From NCBI RefSeq assembly GCF_000369805.1, contig NZ_KB850224.1, positions 3,331,021 through 3,395,020 on the forward strand: 64,000 bases of DNA, in the 5' to 3' direction. How positions within the stretch are numbered: position 1 is the stretch's first letter; each line of letters opens with the position of its first letter. Below, in pieces: positions 56,028 through 64,000 of this stretch. The notes under the pieces are model-generated. The model was not told where the DNA came from. It did no database searches and was given only the letters and a program-made list of their open reading frames with translations. The DNA is from Acinetobacter sp. NIPH 2100. Its GTDB lineage: Bacteria; Pseudomonadota; Gammaproteobacteria; Pseudomonadales; Moraxellaceae. A program made the translations under genes and the position numbers.

Positions 56028-57338
56028 TTAGGCTGATTTGGAATCAATCACCTTCAAATCCTTCTTTTCAGTAACTTCTGACGTACCCACTTGTGGTAAG
56101 CGCTCTGCTTTAAAGGTTGGTTTAGCCGTACCATTAATGACAGCTTCATTCAAAATAACGGTACCCACATCTGTACGACTTGGTAAGTCATACATTGTTT
56201 CAAGCAAAACATTTTCCAAAATAGAACGCAAACCACGTGCACCCGTATTACGCTCAAGCGCTTTCTTCGCCACAGCACGTAACGCAGACTCATCAAAGAC
56301 CAGATCTACATTTTCCATGGTGAAGAGGTATTGATATTGGCGTGTTAATGCATTTTTCGGTTCTGTCAAAATCTGCATTAATGCTTCTTCATCCAGCTCT
56401 TCCAAAGTTGCAATGACAGGCAAACGACCAATAAACTCGGGAATCAAACCGAATTTAACCAAGTCAGTCGCTTCAACTTGACGGAACAATTCAGAGACTT
56501 TTTTACTGTCATCTTTGTTCTTTACATCCGCAGTAAAACCGATACCACCTTTCTCTTGGCGCTGCTGTACGATTTTTTCCAAACCAGAGAATGCGCCGCC
56601 ACAAATAAACAGGATATTGGCAGTATCAATCTGGATGAATTCTTGCTGTGGGTGCTTACGACCACCTTGTGGTGGAATAGAGGCAACCGTACCTTCAATC
56701 ATTTTTAACAATGCTTGTTGTACACCTTCACCAGACACATCACGGGTAATTGAAGGATTTTCAGATTTACGGGTAATCTTGTCAATCTCATCAATATAGA
56801 TAATGCCCTTTTGCGCTTTTTCTACATCGTAATCGGCTTTTTGCAATAACTTTTGCACGATGTTTTCAACATCTTCACCCACATAACCTGCTTCGGTTAA
56901 GGTGGTTGCATCGGCCATTGCAAAAGGAACATCAAGTAAACGAGCCAATGTTTGAGCAAGTAATGTTTTACCCGAACCTGTCGGTCCGATCAGCAAAATA
57001 TTACTTTTTGCGATTTCAATGTCTTGATGTCCGTGAGTCGACTGACCTACTTTTAAACGCTTATAGTGGTTATAGACCGCAACAGATAAGGTTTTCTTCG
57101 CAACATCTTGTCCAATGACATATTGGTCCAAGGCAGCACGTATTTCGTGTGGTTTTGGCAAAGCTTTGGTTGCCCAATCACCTGCTTCAACTTGTTGGCT
57201 GGTTTGAACGAGATCTAAGCAGACATCTACACACTCATTACAAATATATGCGTCCTCACCAGCAATCAATTTTCCAACTTCAGATTGCGTCTTACCACAA
57301 AATGAACAATGTTTTTGTCCTTGAGGATGTTCGGACAT
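56028..57338 (-). CDS. clpX: ATP-dependent Clp protease ATP-binding subunit ClpX
   Basis: A 436-residue AAA+ unfoldase. The N-terminal zinc domain reads CSFCGKTQ and CNECVDVC (residues 12-40). The AAA core has Walker A GPTGSGKT, Walker B IIYIDEID, sensor 1, the pore loop YVG, and IGF-type ClpP-binding loop GIGFTADV. It unfolds tagged proteins for ClpP. It follows clpP by 41 bases in the standard tig-clpP-clpX order. Confidence 0.97.
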   Translation of the reverse strand: MSEHPQGQKHCSFCGKTQSEVGKLIAGEDAYICNECVDVCLDLVQTSQQVEAGDWATKALPKPHEIRAALDQYVIGQDVAKKTLSVAVYNHYKRLKVGQSTHGHQDIEIAKSNILLIGPTGSGKTLLAQTLARLLDVPFAMADATTLTEAGYVGEDVENIVQKLLQKADYDVEKAQKGIIYIDEIDKITRKSENPSITRDVSGEGVQQALLKMIEGTVASIPPQGGRKHPQQEFIQIDTANILFICGGAFSGLEKIVQQRQEKGGIGFTADVKNKDDSKKVSELFRQVEATDLVKFGLIPEFIGRLPVIATLEELDEEALMQILTEPKNALTRQYQYLFTMENVDLVFDESALRAVAKKALERNTGARGLRSILENVLLETMYDLPSRTDVGTVILNEAVINGTAKPTFKAERLPQVGTSEVTEKKDLKVIDSKSA

Positions 57339-57379
57339 ATTTACTCCACAACTTAAATCTTAAACTTAGGTCCTAAAAA

Positions 57380-57985
57380 TCAGGGACGTTTGCTCAGCAC
57401 TTCATCGACTAAACCATATTCTTTGGCTGCTTGTGCAGTCATGAAATTGTCACGATCTGTATCACGTGCAACGGTCTCATAATCTTGACCACTGTGTTCA
57501 GCCATTAAGCGATTTAAACGCTCTTTAATAAACAAAATTTCACGTGCATGAATTTCGATATCAGACGCTTGTCCACGGAAACCACCCAATGGTTGGTGAA
57601 TCATGACACGTGCATTTTCAAGACAGTAACGTTTGCCTTTTGCACCTGCATTTAACAAGAATGCACCCATTGATGCCGCTTGTCCCATACAGTATGTCAC
57701 AACATCTGGTTTGATAAACTGCATGGTATCGTAAATCGCCATACCTGCTGTCACCGAGCCGCCTGGTGAATTGATATAAAGGTGAATATCTTTTTCTGGA
57801 TTTTCTGCTTCAAGAAATAACATCTGCGCAACGATTAAGTTCGCCATGTTATCTTCAACTTCACCCGTCAAGAAAATAACACGCTCACGTAATAGACGTG
57901 AAAAAATATCGAATGAACGCTCACCACGAGATGATTGCTCAACGACAACAGGAACTAAAGCATTTTCAATAGTTGGAACATACAT
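57380..57985 (-). CDS. clpP: ATP-dependent Clp protease proteolytic subunit ClpP
   Basis: A 201-residue serine protease. Active site: S in [15 protein letters not shown] in [10 protein letters not shown], and D in the C-terminal third. Other marks: [16 protein letters not shown] and [13 protein letters not shown]. It forms the 14-mer chamber used with ClpX. A promoter lies upstream at 58030-58058. Confidence 0.97.
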   Translation of the reverse strand: MYVPTIENALVPVVVEQSSRGERSFDIFSRLLRERVIFLTGEVEDNMANLIVAQMLFLEAENPEKDIHLYINSPGGSVTAGMAIYDTMQFIKPDVVTYCMGQAASMGAFLLNAGAKGKRYCLENARVMIHQPLGGFRGQASDIEIHAREILFIKERLNRLMAEHSGQDYETVARDTDRDNFMTAQAAKEYGLVDEVLSKRP

Positions 57986-58287
57986 ACGTTTACTTATTCC
58001 TAAATTATTGTGACTCGATCTATGCCAACAATATGAGGGATAATCAATGAAATTGCAAAAGGTTCAATCTGAAATATTCGATTTTTTAGACTAAAATCTG
58101 GCAATTTTTCGACAAATTAACACTTTGCTAACAGAGGGTTTGCAGACTTTACATCGATACTTTCAACCATAGAGATTTTCTGATGATACGTAACACAGCA
58201 TATGCGCTTTCACAGTTATGCTTAAAGCTCTGCAAGCCCAAGTCTTACGGTTTTAAATCATCATGAAATACAGCACTCAAAATACCT
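57986..58287. other. Intergenic region between tig and clpP
   Basis: About 300 bases without a coding frame. It holds the predicted clpP promoter at 58030-58058; the terminator of tig lies just beyond at 58288-58320. The presence of both means clpP-clpX can be expressed apart from tig. Confidence 0.65.
58030..58058 (-). promoter_or_regulatory. Predicted clpP promoter
   Basis: On the minus strand, TTGCAA (58053-58058) and CATATT (58030-58035) are 17 bases apart, about 45 bases before the clpP ATG at 57985. A CCCTCAT just before the -10 recalls heat-shock promoters, but the -35 spacing does not fit sigma32. Confidence 0.4.
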
Positions 58288-58320
58288 AAAGAAAAAGGCG
58301 CATTAAGCGCCTTTTTCTTT
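58288..58320 (-). terminator. Terminator of tig
   Basis: AAAGAAAAAGGCGC (58288-58301) and GCGCCTTTTTCTTT (58307-58320) form a 14-bp stem, 18 bases past the tig stop at 58339. Confidence 0.85.
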
Positions 58321-58338
58321 CATCAACTTTTTAAAAGA

Positions 58339-59670
58339 TTAGCCACGGCGAGCTTGTTGTTCTTTCAATAAGTCTTCATAGCTGATCGCAACATCTTTTA
58401 CTTTAGCAGCAGCTAAGATGTGATCAACCACTTGGTCTTCTAACACAACAGCTTCAATTTGAGCACGTTGTTGTTGGTCATTTTTGAAGTATTCAACAAC
58501 TTCTGTTGGATCTTCATAAGAAGAAGCCATGTCATCGATGTAAGCATTAACACGTTCTTGGTCAACTTCAAGTTTAGCGTCAGCCAATACTTTGCTTACC
58601 AATACGCCAAGCTTCACTGATTTTTCAGCTTGCTCTTTGAACAATTCATCTGGAAGCATGCTGCTGTCAAATGCGCCTGCGCCTTGAGCACCAAACTGCT
58701 GAGTAAATTGTTGGATCATTTGTTGACGTTGACGATCAACTTCTTGAGCAACCATTGAAGCAGGAACTTCGATTTCGTTTGCAGCAACAAGTGCATCAAA
58801 TGCAGCTTGTTTAACTTGGTTACGAAGACCGTTGCGAACTTCACGTTCCATATTTTTACGAACGTCAGCTTTTAACTTGTCTAAGCCTTCTTCTTCAGTT
58901 AAACCAAAGATTTTTAAGAATTCAGCATCGATTTCTGGAAGTTTTGCTTTTTCAACTTGCTTCACAGTGATTTTGAACTGAGCTGCTTTACCAGCCAAGT
59001 TTTCAGCTTGGTAATCTTCTGGGAAAGTCACGTCGATAACTTTCTCTTCACCAGCTTTCATACCAACGATACCGTCTTCAAAGCCTGGGATCATACGACC
59101 AGAACCAAGAACAAGTTTAAAGTCTTCAGCAGCGCCGCCTTCAAACTTCTCACCGTCAACAGTACCTTCGAAGTCGAAAGTCACTTGCATGTCTTTCTTC
59201 GCCATACCTTTGGTCACAGCCCAAGTTTGACGTTGCTTTTGCAAGTTTTCGATCATTACATCAACGTCTTTGTCGTTGATTTCTGATGCTTTACGTTCAA
59301 CTTCCAAGTCAGCAAAAGCCTTCACTTCTACTTCTGGATAAACTTCAACAGTCGCTTCAAAAACTAAAGCATCATCTTTGTTTTCAACTTTCTCAATATT
59401 CGGCATACCGACCGCATTGATTTTTTCTTGTTGAATTGCTTCAAATACTGTGTCGCGAATGATGTCATTCACAACTTCTTGATAAATGCCCGCACCATAT
59501 TCACGGCGAACAACATTCAAAGGCACTTTACCTGGACGGAAGCCGTTGATCTTCACAGTTTTGGCAGTGCGTTGTAAGCGAGCTTCAAACTGCTCGTTAA
59601 CACGGCTCGTCGGTACAGAAACATTTAAACGACGGGCAACGCCCGAAACCGCTTCAGTCGTTACTTGCAT
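58339..59670 (-). CDS. tig: Trigger factor (peptidyl-prolyl isomerase chaperone)
   Basis: A 443-residue chaperone from the ATG at 59670 ([10 protein letters not shown]); the longer frame to 59700 is not used. Domains: ribosome-binding N-domain with [18 protein letters not shown] (the signature near residues 42-60), the FKBP-type domain ([17 protein letters not shown]), and the helical C-domain. It binds nascent chains at the ribosome exit. First gene of the tig-clpP-clpX set. Confidence 0.96.
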   Translation of the reverse strand: MQVTTEAVSGVARRLNVSVPTSRVNEQFEARLQRTAKTVKINGFRPGKVPLNVVRREYGAGIYQEVVNDIIRDTVFEAIQQEKINAVGMPNIEKVENKDDALVFEATVEVYPEVEVKAFADLEVERKASEINDKDVDVMIENLQKQRQTWAVTKGMAKKDMQVTFDFEGTVDGEKFEGGAAEDFKLVLGSGRMIPGFEDGIVGMKAGEEKVIDVTFPEDYQAENLAGKAAQFKITVKQVEKAKLPEIDAEFLKIFGLTEEEGLDKLKADVRKNMEREVRNGLRNQVKQAAFDALVAANEIEVPASMVAQEVDRQRQQMIQQFTQQFGAQGAGAFDSSMLPDELFKEQAEKSVKLGVLVSKVLADAKLEVDQERVNAYIDDMASSYEDPTEVVEYFKNDQQQRAQIEAVVLEDQVVDHILAAAKVKDVAISYEDLLKEQQARRG

Positions 59671-59832
59671 GGCTTCCTCGATATTAGTTAGTAATAACAA
59701 TTTTTAAAGTGCCACATTATATGACAACTTTCTGGATATACAAAATCGGATGCTAAAAAAGCAAATTTATTTCTCATTTTACCCAAAAACATAGTTTTCT
59801 TAAATGAAGCTTAAAAGAAACGTTACTTTTTG

Positions 59833-59861
59833 TTGTTAGTGATAAGTATTATCACTATACT
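59833..59861 (+). promoter_or_regulatory. Fur-box-like promoter of the first TonB receptor
   Basis: TTGTTA (59833-59838), 17 bases, TATACT (59856-59861). The spacer is filled by an exact inverted repeat TAGTGATAA / TTATCACTA (59837-59857), a Fur-box-like site matching 14 of 19 consensus positions. Iron repression is likely. Confidence 0.65.
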
Positions 59862-59918
59862 TTGCATTCTTTTTGAACATTTGTTCTATTTTTCTCGTCC
59901 ATCTTTGGAACTCTAGTT

Positions 59919-62096
59919 ATGAGTAAATTTAATTTGAATCCCCTTTCATTCGCATTACTTGGGGTAATGACCACATCAGCTTTCGCAGATACAAGCACGA
60001 CATCTGAACATTCAAATACGCACCAACTGGCCACAATTGTGGTATCGGCAGCTGGATTTGAACAAGATATTAAAAATGCACCCGCTTCTATTAGCGTTGT
60101 CACAAAAGAAGATATTGAGAAGAAAAATGCAACCAGCATTGCCGACCTACTTGCAGATGTGCCTGGTATCGATATCCGAGATGGTATTGGGAAAACCTCT
60201 GGTTTAAATATTAAAATGCGTGGCTTAGGCAATGAATACAGCCTGATTCTGATTGATGGGCGTCGTCAAACCACGTCTTCAGATGTCACACCCAATGGCT
60301 TTGGTGAGTCAGCAAATGGTTTCTTACCGCCACTGGCTTCAATTGAACGAATTGAAGTGATTCGTGGACCAATGGCAACACGCTATGGTTCAGAAGCAAT
60401 GGGCGGTGTGATTAACATCATTACCAAAAAAATTAGCAAAGAATGGAATGGCAATGTCACTGTTAGTGGCAATGTAATGGAACATGGCGGTGAAGCCGAT
60501 TCATGGAAAACCAGCGTCGTCGTAAATGGTCCGATCATTCAGGATAAACTAGGCGTACAGTTACGTGGTTCTTATTTAGATCGTCAGAAGTCTGAGCGCA
60601 TTCCTGGTACTTCTGGTCGTGACCCACGCCCAAGCGAAGCAGACATTTATGATATCGGTGGGAAATTATCATTTAAATTAAATGAGCAAAATAATTTTTG
60701 GGTTGATGGTTTTCACTCTAGTCAAACTTATAAAAATGATGATAACCGTTTAGGTACACTTGATACACCTGCTCGTGCCAATGGTTATAAAGACGAATTA
60801 GAGTTCAAACGTGATCAAATTGCTGTAGGCCATAATGGTGACTATAGTTTTGGTCAATGGAACTCTTATGTCAGCCAAACTAAAACAGAAACAATTGGCC
60901 GTACAATTCCTAGAAATACGTTCCCTGGTAATGCCGCTGGTGGTCAAGATCGCACTTTAAAAAACACTGATTTAGTTGCTGACTCGCATGTAGTTTTACC
61001 TATCGCTGATCATAAGTTAACGATTGGTGCCGAATATAAAGAAGCTAAAATTGCAGATGATATTGCTGGTCTTGGCGCAACATTCAAAAAAGATTCGTTC
61101 TCTGTTTATGCAGAAGATGAATGGCGCATCCTAGACAACCTTGGCTTTACGCTGGGTGGTCGTTATGAGGATCACTCAGGTTTCGGTGGTCAATTTAGCC
61201 CACGCGCATACCTCGTTTGGAATGCAAATGACGAACTTACATTTAAAGGTGGTGTCAGCACAGGTTATAAGGCTCCTTCGGCAAAAGCACTTCATGATGG
61301 TGTTATTAGCGTAAGTGCTCAAGGCGCTTCTTTTGGAATTGGTTCTCCTAATTTAAAACCAGAGGAATCAATCAACTATGAGCTAGGTTTCAATTATAAC
61401 AACGGTAATTTAGACCTTACCACTACCACTTTCTTTACCAAGATTAAAAACCTAATTACCGAGGGTCCAGAATTACTAAACTGCTTTTATACAGCAAATC
61501 CAAATCGACCAGGTTGTGTAAATTACGGATCACATATCACTCAGGATAGTTTTTCCCAAAGCATTAATGCAGATGAAGCGGAAACCAAAGGTGTTGAACT
61601 CAGCTTGAAATATAGCATTATTCCAGAATGGGATATCAAAGCTGCATATACCTATATGGAAACCGAAATTACTAAAGGTAAAAATAAAGGTTCTTATCTA
61701 AACAATGTACCTAGAAATGCTCTAAACATGACCTCAACTTGGCATATTAATGATGCATTTGATTTATGGTTACAACATGAATATAAGTCAGAGCGTAAAC
61801 GCTACAGTACAGCACAAACTGCTGGTGATGCTGCTCTTATTTACAATGCAACCAACAATAAGTTAAAGGGTTATAACTTATTCAACCTAGGTGCAAGCTA
61901 TAGTGTGAATGATCAATTACGTTTCAATGGTGCGGTCAACAACCTACTTGACAAAGATTTCACCAGCAATGGTTCATATATTGATTCAAACGGTAACCCA
62001 GCCTCTTATTATGACTATATGATGATTGGCTCAGGAATGTCAGGTACTTATCTTGCAGGTCGTAACTTCTGGTTATCGGTCTCTTATGATTTCTAA
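59919..62096 (+). CDS. TonB-dependent siderophore receptor (FepA/CirA/PirA-like)
   Basis: A 725-residue outer-membrane receptor. Signal peptide residues 1-23 (cut after AFA). A TonB-box-like LATIVVSAAG leads to the plug domain (about 45-160, with NIKMRGLGNEYSLILIDGRR and IERIEVIRGPMATRYGSEAMGGVINI), then a 22-strand barrel ending in SVSYDF with the C-terminal Phe required for insertion. Two cysteines (CFYTANPNRPGC) in an outer loop are as in FepA. It should take up a ferric catecholate. The Fur-like promoter and the second receptor downstream support an iron role. The exact ligand is not certain. Confidence 0.88.
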   Translation: MSKFNLNPLSFALLGVMTTSAFADTSTTSEHSNTHQLATIVVSAAGFEQDIKNAPASISVVTKEDIEKKNATSIADLLADVPGIDIRDGIGKTSGLNIKMRGLGNEYSLILIDGRRQTTSSDVTPNGFGESANGFLPPLASIERIEVIRGPMATRYGSEAMGGVINIITKKISKEWNGNVTVSGNVMEHGGEADSWKTSVVVNGPIIQDKLGVQLRGSYLDRQKSERIPGTSGRDPRPSEADIYDIGGKLSFKLNEQNNFWVDGFHSSQTYKNDDNRLGTLDTPARANGYKDELEFKRDQIAVGHNGDYSFGQWNSYVSQTKTETIGRTIPRNTFPGNAAGGQDRTLKNTDLVADSHVVLPIADHKLTIGAEYKEAKIADDIAGLGATFKKDSFSVYAEDEWRILDNLGFTLGGRYEDHSGFGGQFSPRAYLVWNANDELTFKGGVSTGYKAPSAKALHDGVISVSAQGASFGIGSPNLKPEESINYELGFNYNNGNLDLTTTTFFTKIKNLITEGPELLNCFYTANPNRPGCVNYGSHITQDSFSQSINADEAETKGVELSLKYSIIPEWDIKAAYTYMETEITKGKNKGSYLNNVPRNALNMTSTWHINDAFDLWLQHEYKSERKRYSTAQTAGDAALIYNATNNKLKGYNLFNLGASYSVNDQLRFNGAVNNLLDKDFTSNGSYIDSNGNPASYYDYMMIGSGMSGTYLAGRNFWLSVSYDF

Positions 62097-62122
62097 GTAA
62101 ATTAATACTCTGTGAGCTTCAA

Positions 62123-62144
62123 AAACCCTGCTAAAGCAGGGTTT
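62123..62144 (+). terminator. Terminator of the first TonB receptor
   Basis: AAACCCTGC and GCAGGGTTT with a 4-base loop, then CTTTATT. It starts 26 bases after the stop codon at 62096. Confidence 0.8.
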
Positions 62145-62375
62145 CTTTATTCATTTATACGAAGATCTTTAGAATTTACAAAGAAGCTTCTAAAAGAAAC
62201 CTCTCAGCAGAGTCCATAAAAAATTCAAATAAAACATATATATCAATTAATTATATATAACCATCACTACATTATCATTTTGCACAATTATTCATCATTA
62301 ATACCAATTCAAGAAAATATCTTTAAATTTCAAAACAATAAATATATACAACCCTTTATACAGAAGTTAAAGCTA

Positions 62376-62404
62376 TTGATAACGATAATAATTATCAATA
62401 GACT
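62376..62404 (+). promoter_or_regulatory. Fur-box promoter of the second TonB receptor
   Basis: TTGATA (62376-62381), 17 bases, TAGACT (62399-62404). The 19-base Fur box at 62378-62396 (GATAACGATAATAATTATC) matches the consensus at 17 of 19 positions and covers the -35 and spacer. Strong iron repression is expected. Confidence 0.7.
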
Positions 62405-62518
62405 TCGCACATATTGTTACATAGATTAACAATTAATCTACTTTTACTCCTTTTTCTGTAAAAGTTCATCAGGTTGAAAGTTCTGTCATTCACCACTTCA
62501 ATTTCAGGGGTTCTCTCA

Positions 62519-64000
62519 ATGGCAAAAATCAAAAGTCGTAAACACCTTCGTACCACACCTTTAGTTGCTCTAGCGGCAAGTTTACCTTTAGCAGTGCATG
62601 CCGCACCTAAAGAAGAAAGTGTGGCAAAGCTTCCAACAATTGAAGTGAATGCAGAAAATACCTATAAAGTAGATACAGTAAGCTCTCCAAAATATACGCA
62701 ACCATTACTCGATACACCTCAAACTGTACAAGTCATCAAAAAAGAACTGTTACAGGAACAAGGTGCTGCTTCATTAGTTGAAGCACTGCGCAATACCCCA
62801 GGCATCACCCTACAAATGGGTGAGAATGGAAATACCAGCGCAGGTGACACTTTCCAAATGCGTGGTTTCTCGACCCAAACCTCTACCTATGTCGATGGTA
62901 TTCGTGATCTCGGTGCCGTCAGCCGTGATGTATTTAACTTAGAACAAATTGAAGTTGTAAAGGGCCCTTCTGGCTCTGAAGCTGGCCGTGGTGCAGCATC
63001 TGGTTATATCAACTTAGTCACCAAATTACCAAAAGCTGAAAGCAGCCGAGAAGTTTCTGCTCGCTACAATACTGCTGAGAATGCACGCTTAACTGCGGAC
63101 ATTAACCAAGCCATTAACGAAAGCACCGCGATTCGTTTAAATGTAATGGGACAAGATGGTGGTGTTGAAGGCCGCGATGTTGTTGAGAACAATGGTTGGG
63201 CAATTGCTCCCTCGATTGCTTTCGGTCTAAATACAGATACACGTTTCTATCTATATTCTCAGCATGTTCGCCAAAATAATATTCCTGATGGTGGTATTCC
63301 TACAGTCGGGATGAAAGGCTTTTATAACGCAGATGCAGATTTAAATAAGGCAAAAGAGGTTGATCGCTCGAATTACTATGGCAGTGTCAATGACTATGAA
63401 GACGTTGACGCTGATATAGTTACCGCAAAAATTGAAAGTGATTTTGGCGATAAAATTAAATTTACCAATACCTCTCGTTACGGTAAGTCGCAAATGAATC
63501 GCGCATTAACAGGCATTAATGCATTAAATAAAAATGGATCAAACAATCCAGATGCATGGACGATTTCACGTTCACATCAAGGTGTTGATCAAGAAAATAA
63601 AATTCTTGCCAATACTTCATCTCTTAATGTGAATTTTAAAACTGGCGAAGTAGAACATGATCTGGTTGCAGGCTTAGAATTCTTACAAGAACAGCAAATT
63701 TCTCGTACGTTATCAACCCAAGCACCAGGACAAATTCCTGCTCCATCAACAAAACCGGCAAACCTATACAATCCAAATCATTATGATGTTATGCCTAAAC
63801 TCGTTTATACAGGTGCATATACTGATGGTGAAACCAATACAGCCGCAGCTTATTTATTTGACACCATTAAATTATTGAACAACCGCTTACAATTTAATGG
63901 TGGGGTTCGTGTAGATTACTATCACACAGACTATGAAGCACTGACAGTTGCAACCAACTCATCAACTGGTGTTGTAACAAAAACACCAACAGATTTAAAA
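62519..64000 (+). CDS. piuA: Fiu/PiuA-type catecholate siderophore receptor (3' truncated)
   Basis: The frame is open from the ATG at 62519 to the window edge, 494 codons. A signal peptide (cut after VHA) precedes a TonB-type N-terminus and plug domain (GENGNTSAGDTFQMRGFSTQ, TYVDGIRDLGAVSRDVFNLEQ and GPSGSEAGRGAASGYINLVTK, split here), nearly the same as E. coli Fiu and Pseudomonas PiuA in the plug. Barrel strands follow with RLNVMGQDGG and VAPSIAFGLN-like parts. These receptors import catecholate iron complexes and catechol cephalosporins such as cefiderocol. The rest of the gene and any piuC partner lie beyond the window. Confidence 0.85.
   Translation, partial: MAKIKSRKHLRTTPLVALAASLPLAVHAAPKEESVAKLPTIEVNAENTYKVDTVSSPKYTQPLLDTPQTVQVIKKELLQEQGAASLVEALRNTPGITLQMGENGNTSAGDTFQMRGFSTQTSTYVDGIRDLGAVSRDVFNLEQIEVVKGPSGSEAGRGAASGYINLVTKLPKAESSREVSARYNTAENARLTADINQAINESTAIRLNVMGQDGGVEGRDVVENNGWAIAPSIAFGLNTDTRFYLYSQHVRQNNIPDGGIPTVGMKGFYNADADLNKAKEVDRSNYYGSVNDYEDVDADIVTAKIESDFGDKIKFTNTSRYGKSQMNRALTGINALNKNGSNNPDAWTISRSHQGVDQENKILANTSSLNVNFKTGEVEHDLVAGLEFLQEQQISRTLSTQAPGQIPAPSTKPANLYNPNHYDVMPKLVYTGAYTDGETNTAAAYLFDTIKLLNNRLQFNGGVRVDYYHTDYEALTVATNSSTGVVTKTPTDLK

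Larger units (their letters stand above)
62097..62518. other. Intergenic region between the two TonB receptors
   Basis: About 420 bases. It contains the terminator at 62123-62144 and the Fur-box promoter of the second receptor near 62376-62404, with an AT-rich leader of about 115 bases. No coding frame found. Confidence 0.65.

Noticed and set aside
58030..58058. Sigma32 heat-shock promoter before clpP
   Set aside because: A CCCTCAT-like -10 is seen but no CTTGAAA at the right distance; a sigma70 reading fits better.

Overview
The window looks like chromosome of an Acinetobacter species (Moraxellaceae, Gammaproteobacteria). The DNA is AT-rich. The rRNA operon, tig-clpP-clpX, ackA-pta, proA, nagZ, hflX and prc genes, and the paired catecholate receptors beside tig, all fit that genus. 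This assignment rests on gene content and remembered protein families; no database search was run, and the species is not resolved.

Layout. 1-3.5 kb: the end of an unknown membrane-anchored protein, then a four-gene conservon-like set (roadblock protein, unknown protein with a helix-turn-helix-like tail, MglA/COG2229-type small GTPase, second roadblock protein). 3.8-6.1 kb: a secreted neutral sphingomyelinase-like enzyme with a membrane-anchored lipase-foldase-like chaperone. 6.7-15.2 kb (minus strand): an acyclic-terpene (citronellol/geraniol) utilisation operon in the order atuABCDEF, with a TetR regulator at 15.9 kb and a second acyl-CoA dehydrogenase at 18.6-19.7 kb. Near-identical inverted repeats overlap the predicted promoters of atuA and of this dehydrogenase, so they probably form one regulon. 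19.9-22.2 kb: small accessory genes, including a DUF2007 gene broken by an in-frame stop. 22.3-27.7 kb: a complete rRNA operon on the minus strand (16S, tRNA-Ile, tRNA-Ala, 23S, 5S) with promoter and terminator.

28.2-30.5 kb: a YfiR-YfiN-YfiB cyclic-di-GMP module. 30.5-34.1 kb: envelope lipid functions (metallophosphoesterase, phospholipase D/cardiolipin-synthase-like lipoprotein, PlsC-like acyltransferase). 34.3-38.1 kb: a 46-residue membrane protein too short for usual ORF cut-offs, hflX, a CidA/LrgA-LrgB pair and tandem DUF2147 genes. 38.2-49.4 kb: prc, nagZ, a methyltransferase, an alpha/beta hydrolase with a PilZ-like tail, proA, ackA and pta. 49.5-55.9 kb: a methyltransferase, an EamA exporter divergent from an AraC regulator, class I fumarase, duplicated DUF2059 genes and a lipoprotein. 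56-59.7 kb: tig-clpP-clpX. 59.9-64 kb: two TonB-dependent receptors behind Fur-box-like promoters; the second (Fiu/PiuA type) runs off the window.

Most of the window is housekeeping chromosome. The least described parts are the roadblock/GTPase set, the sphingomyelinase-chaperone pair, the hydrolase-PilZ fusion and the extended atu regulon. No CRISPR array, insertion sequence or prophage was seen.
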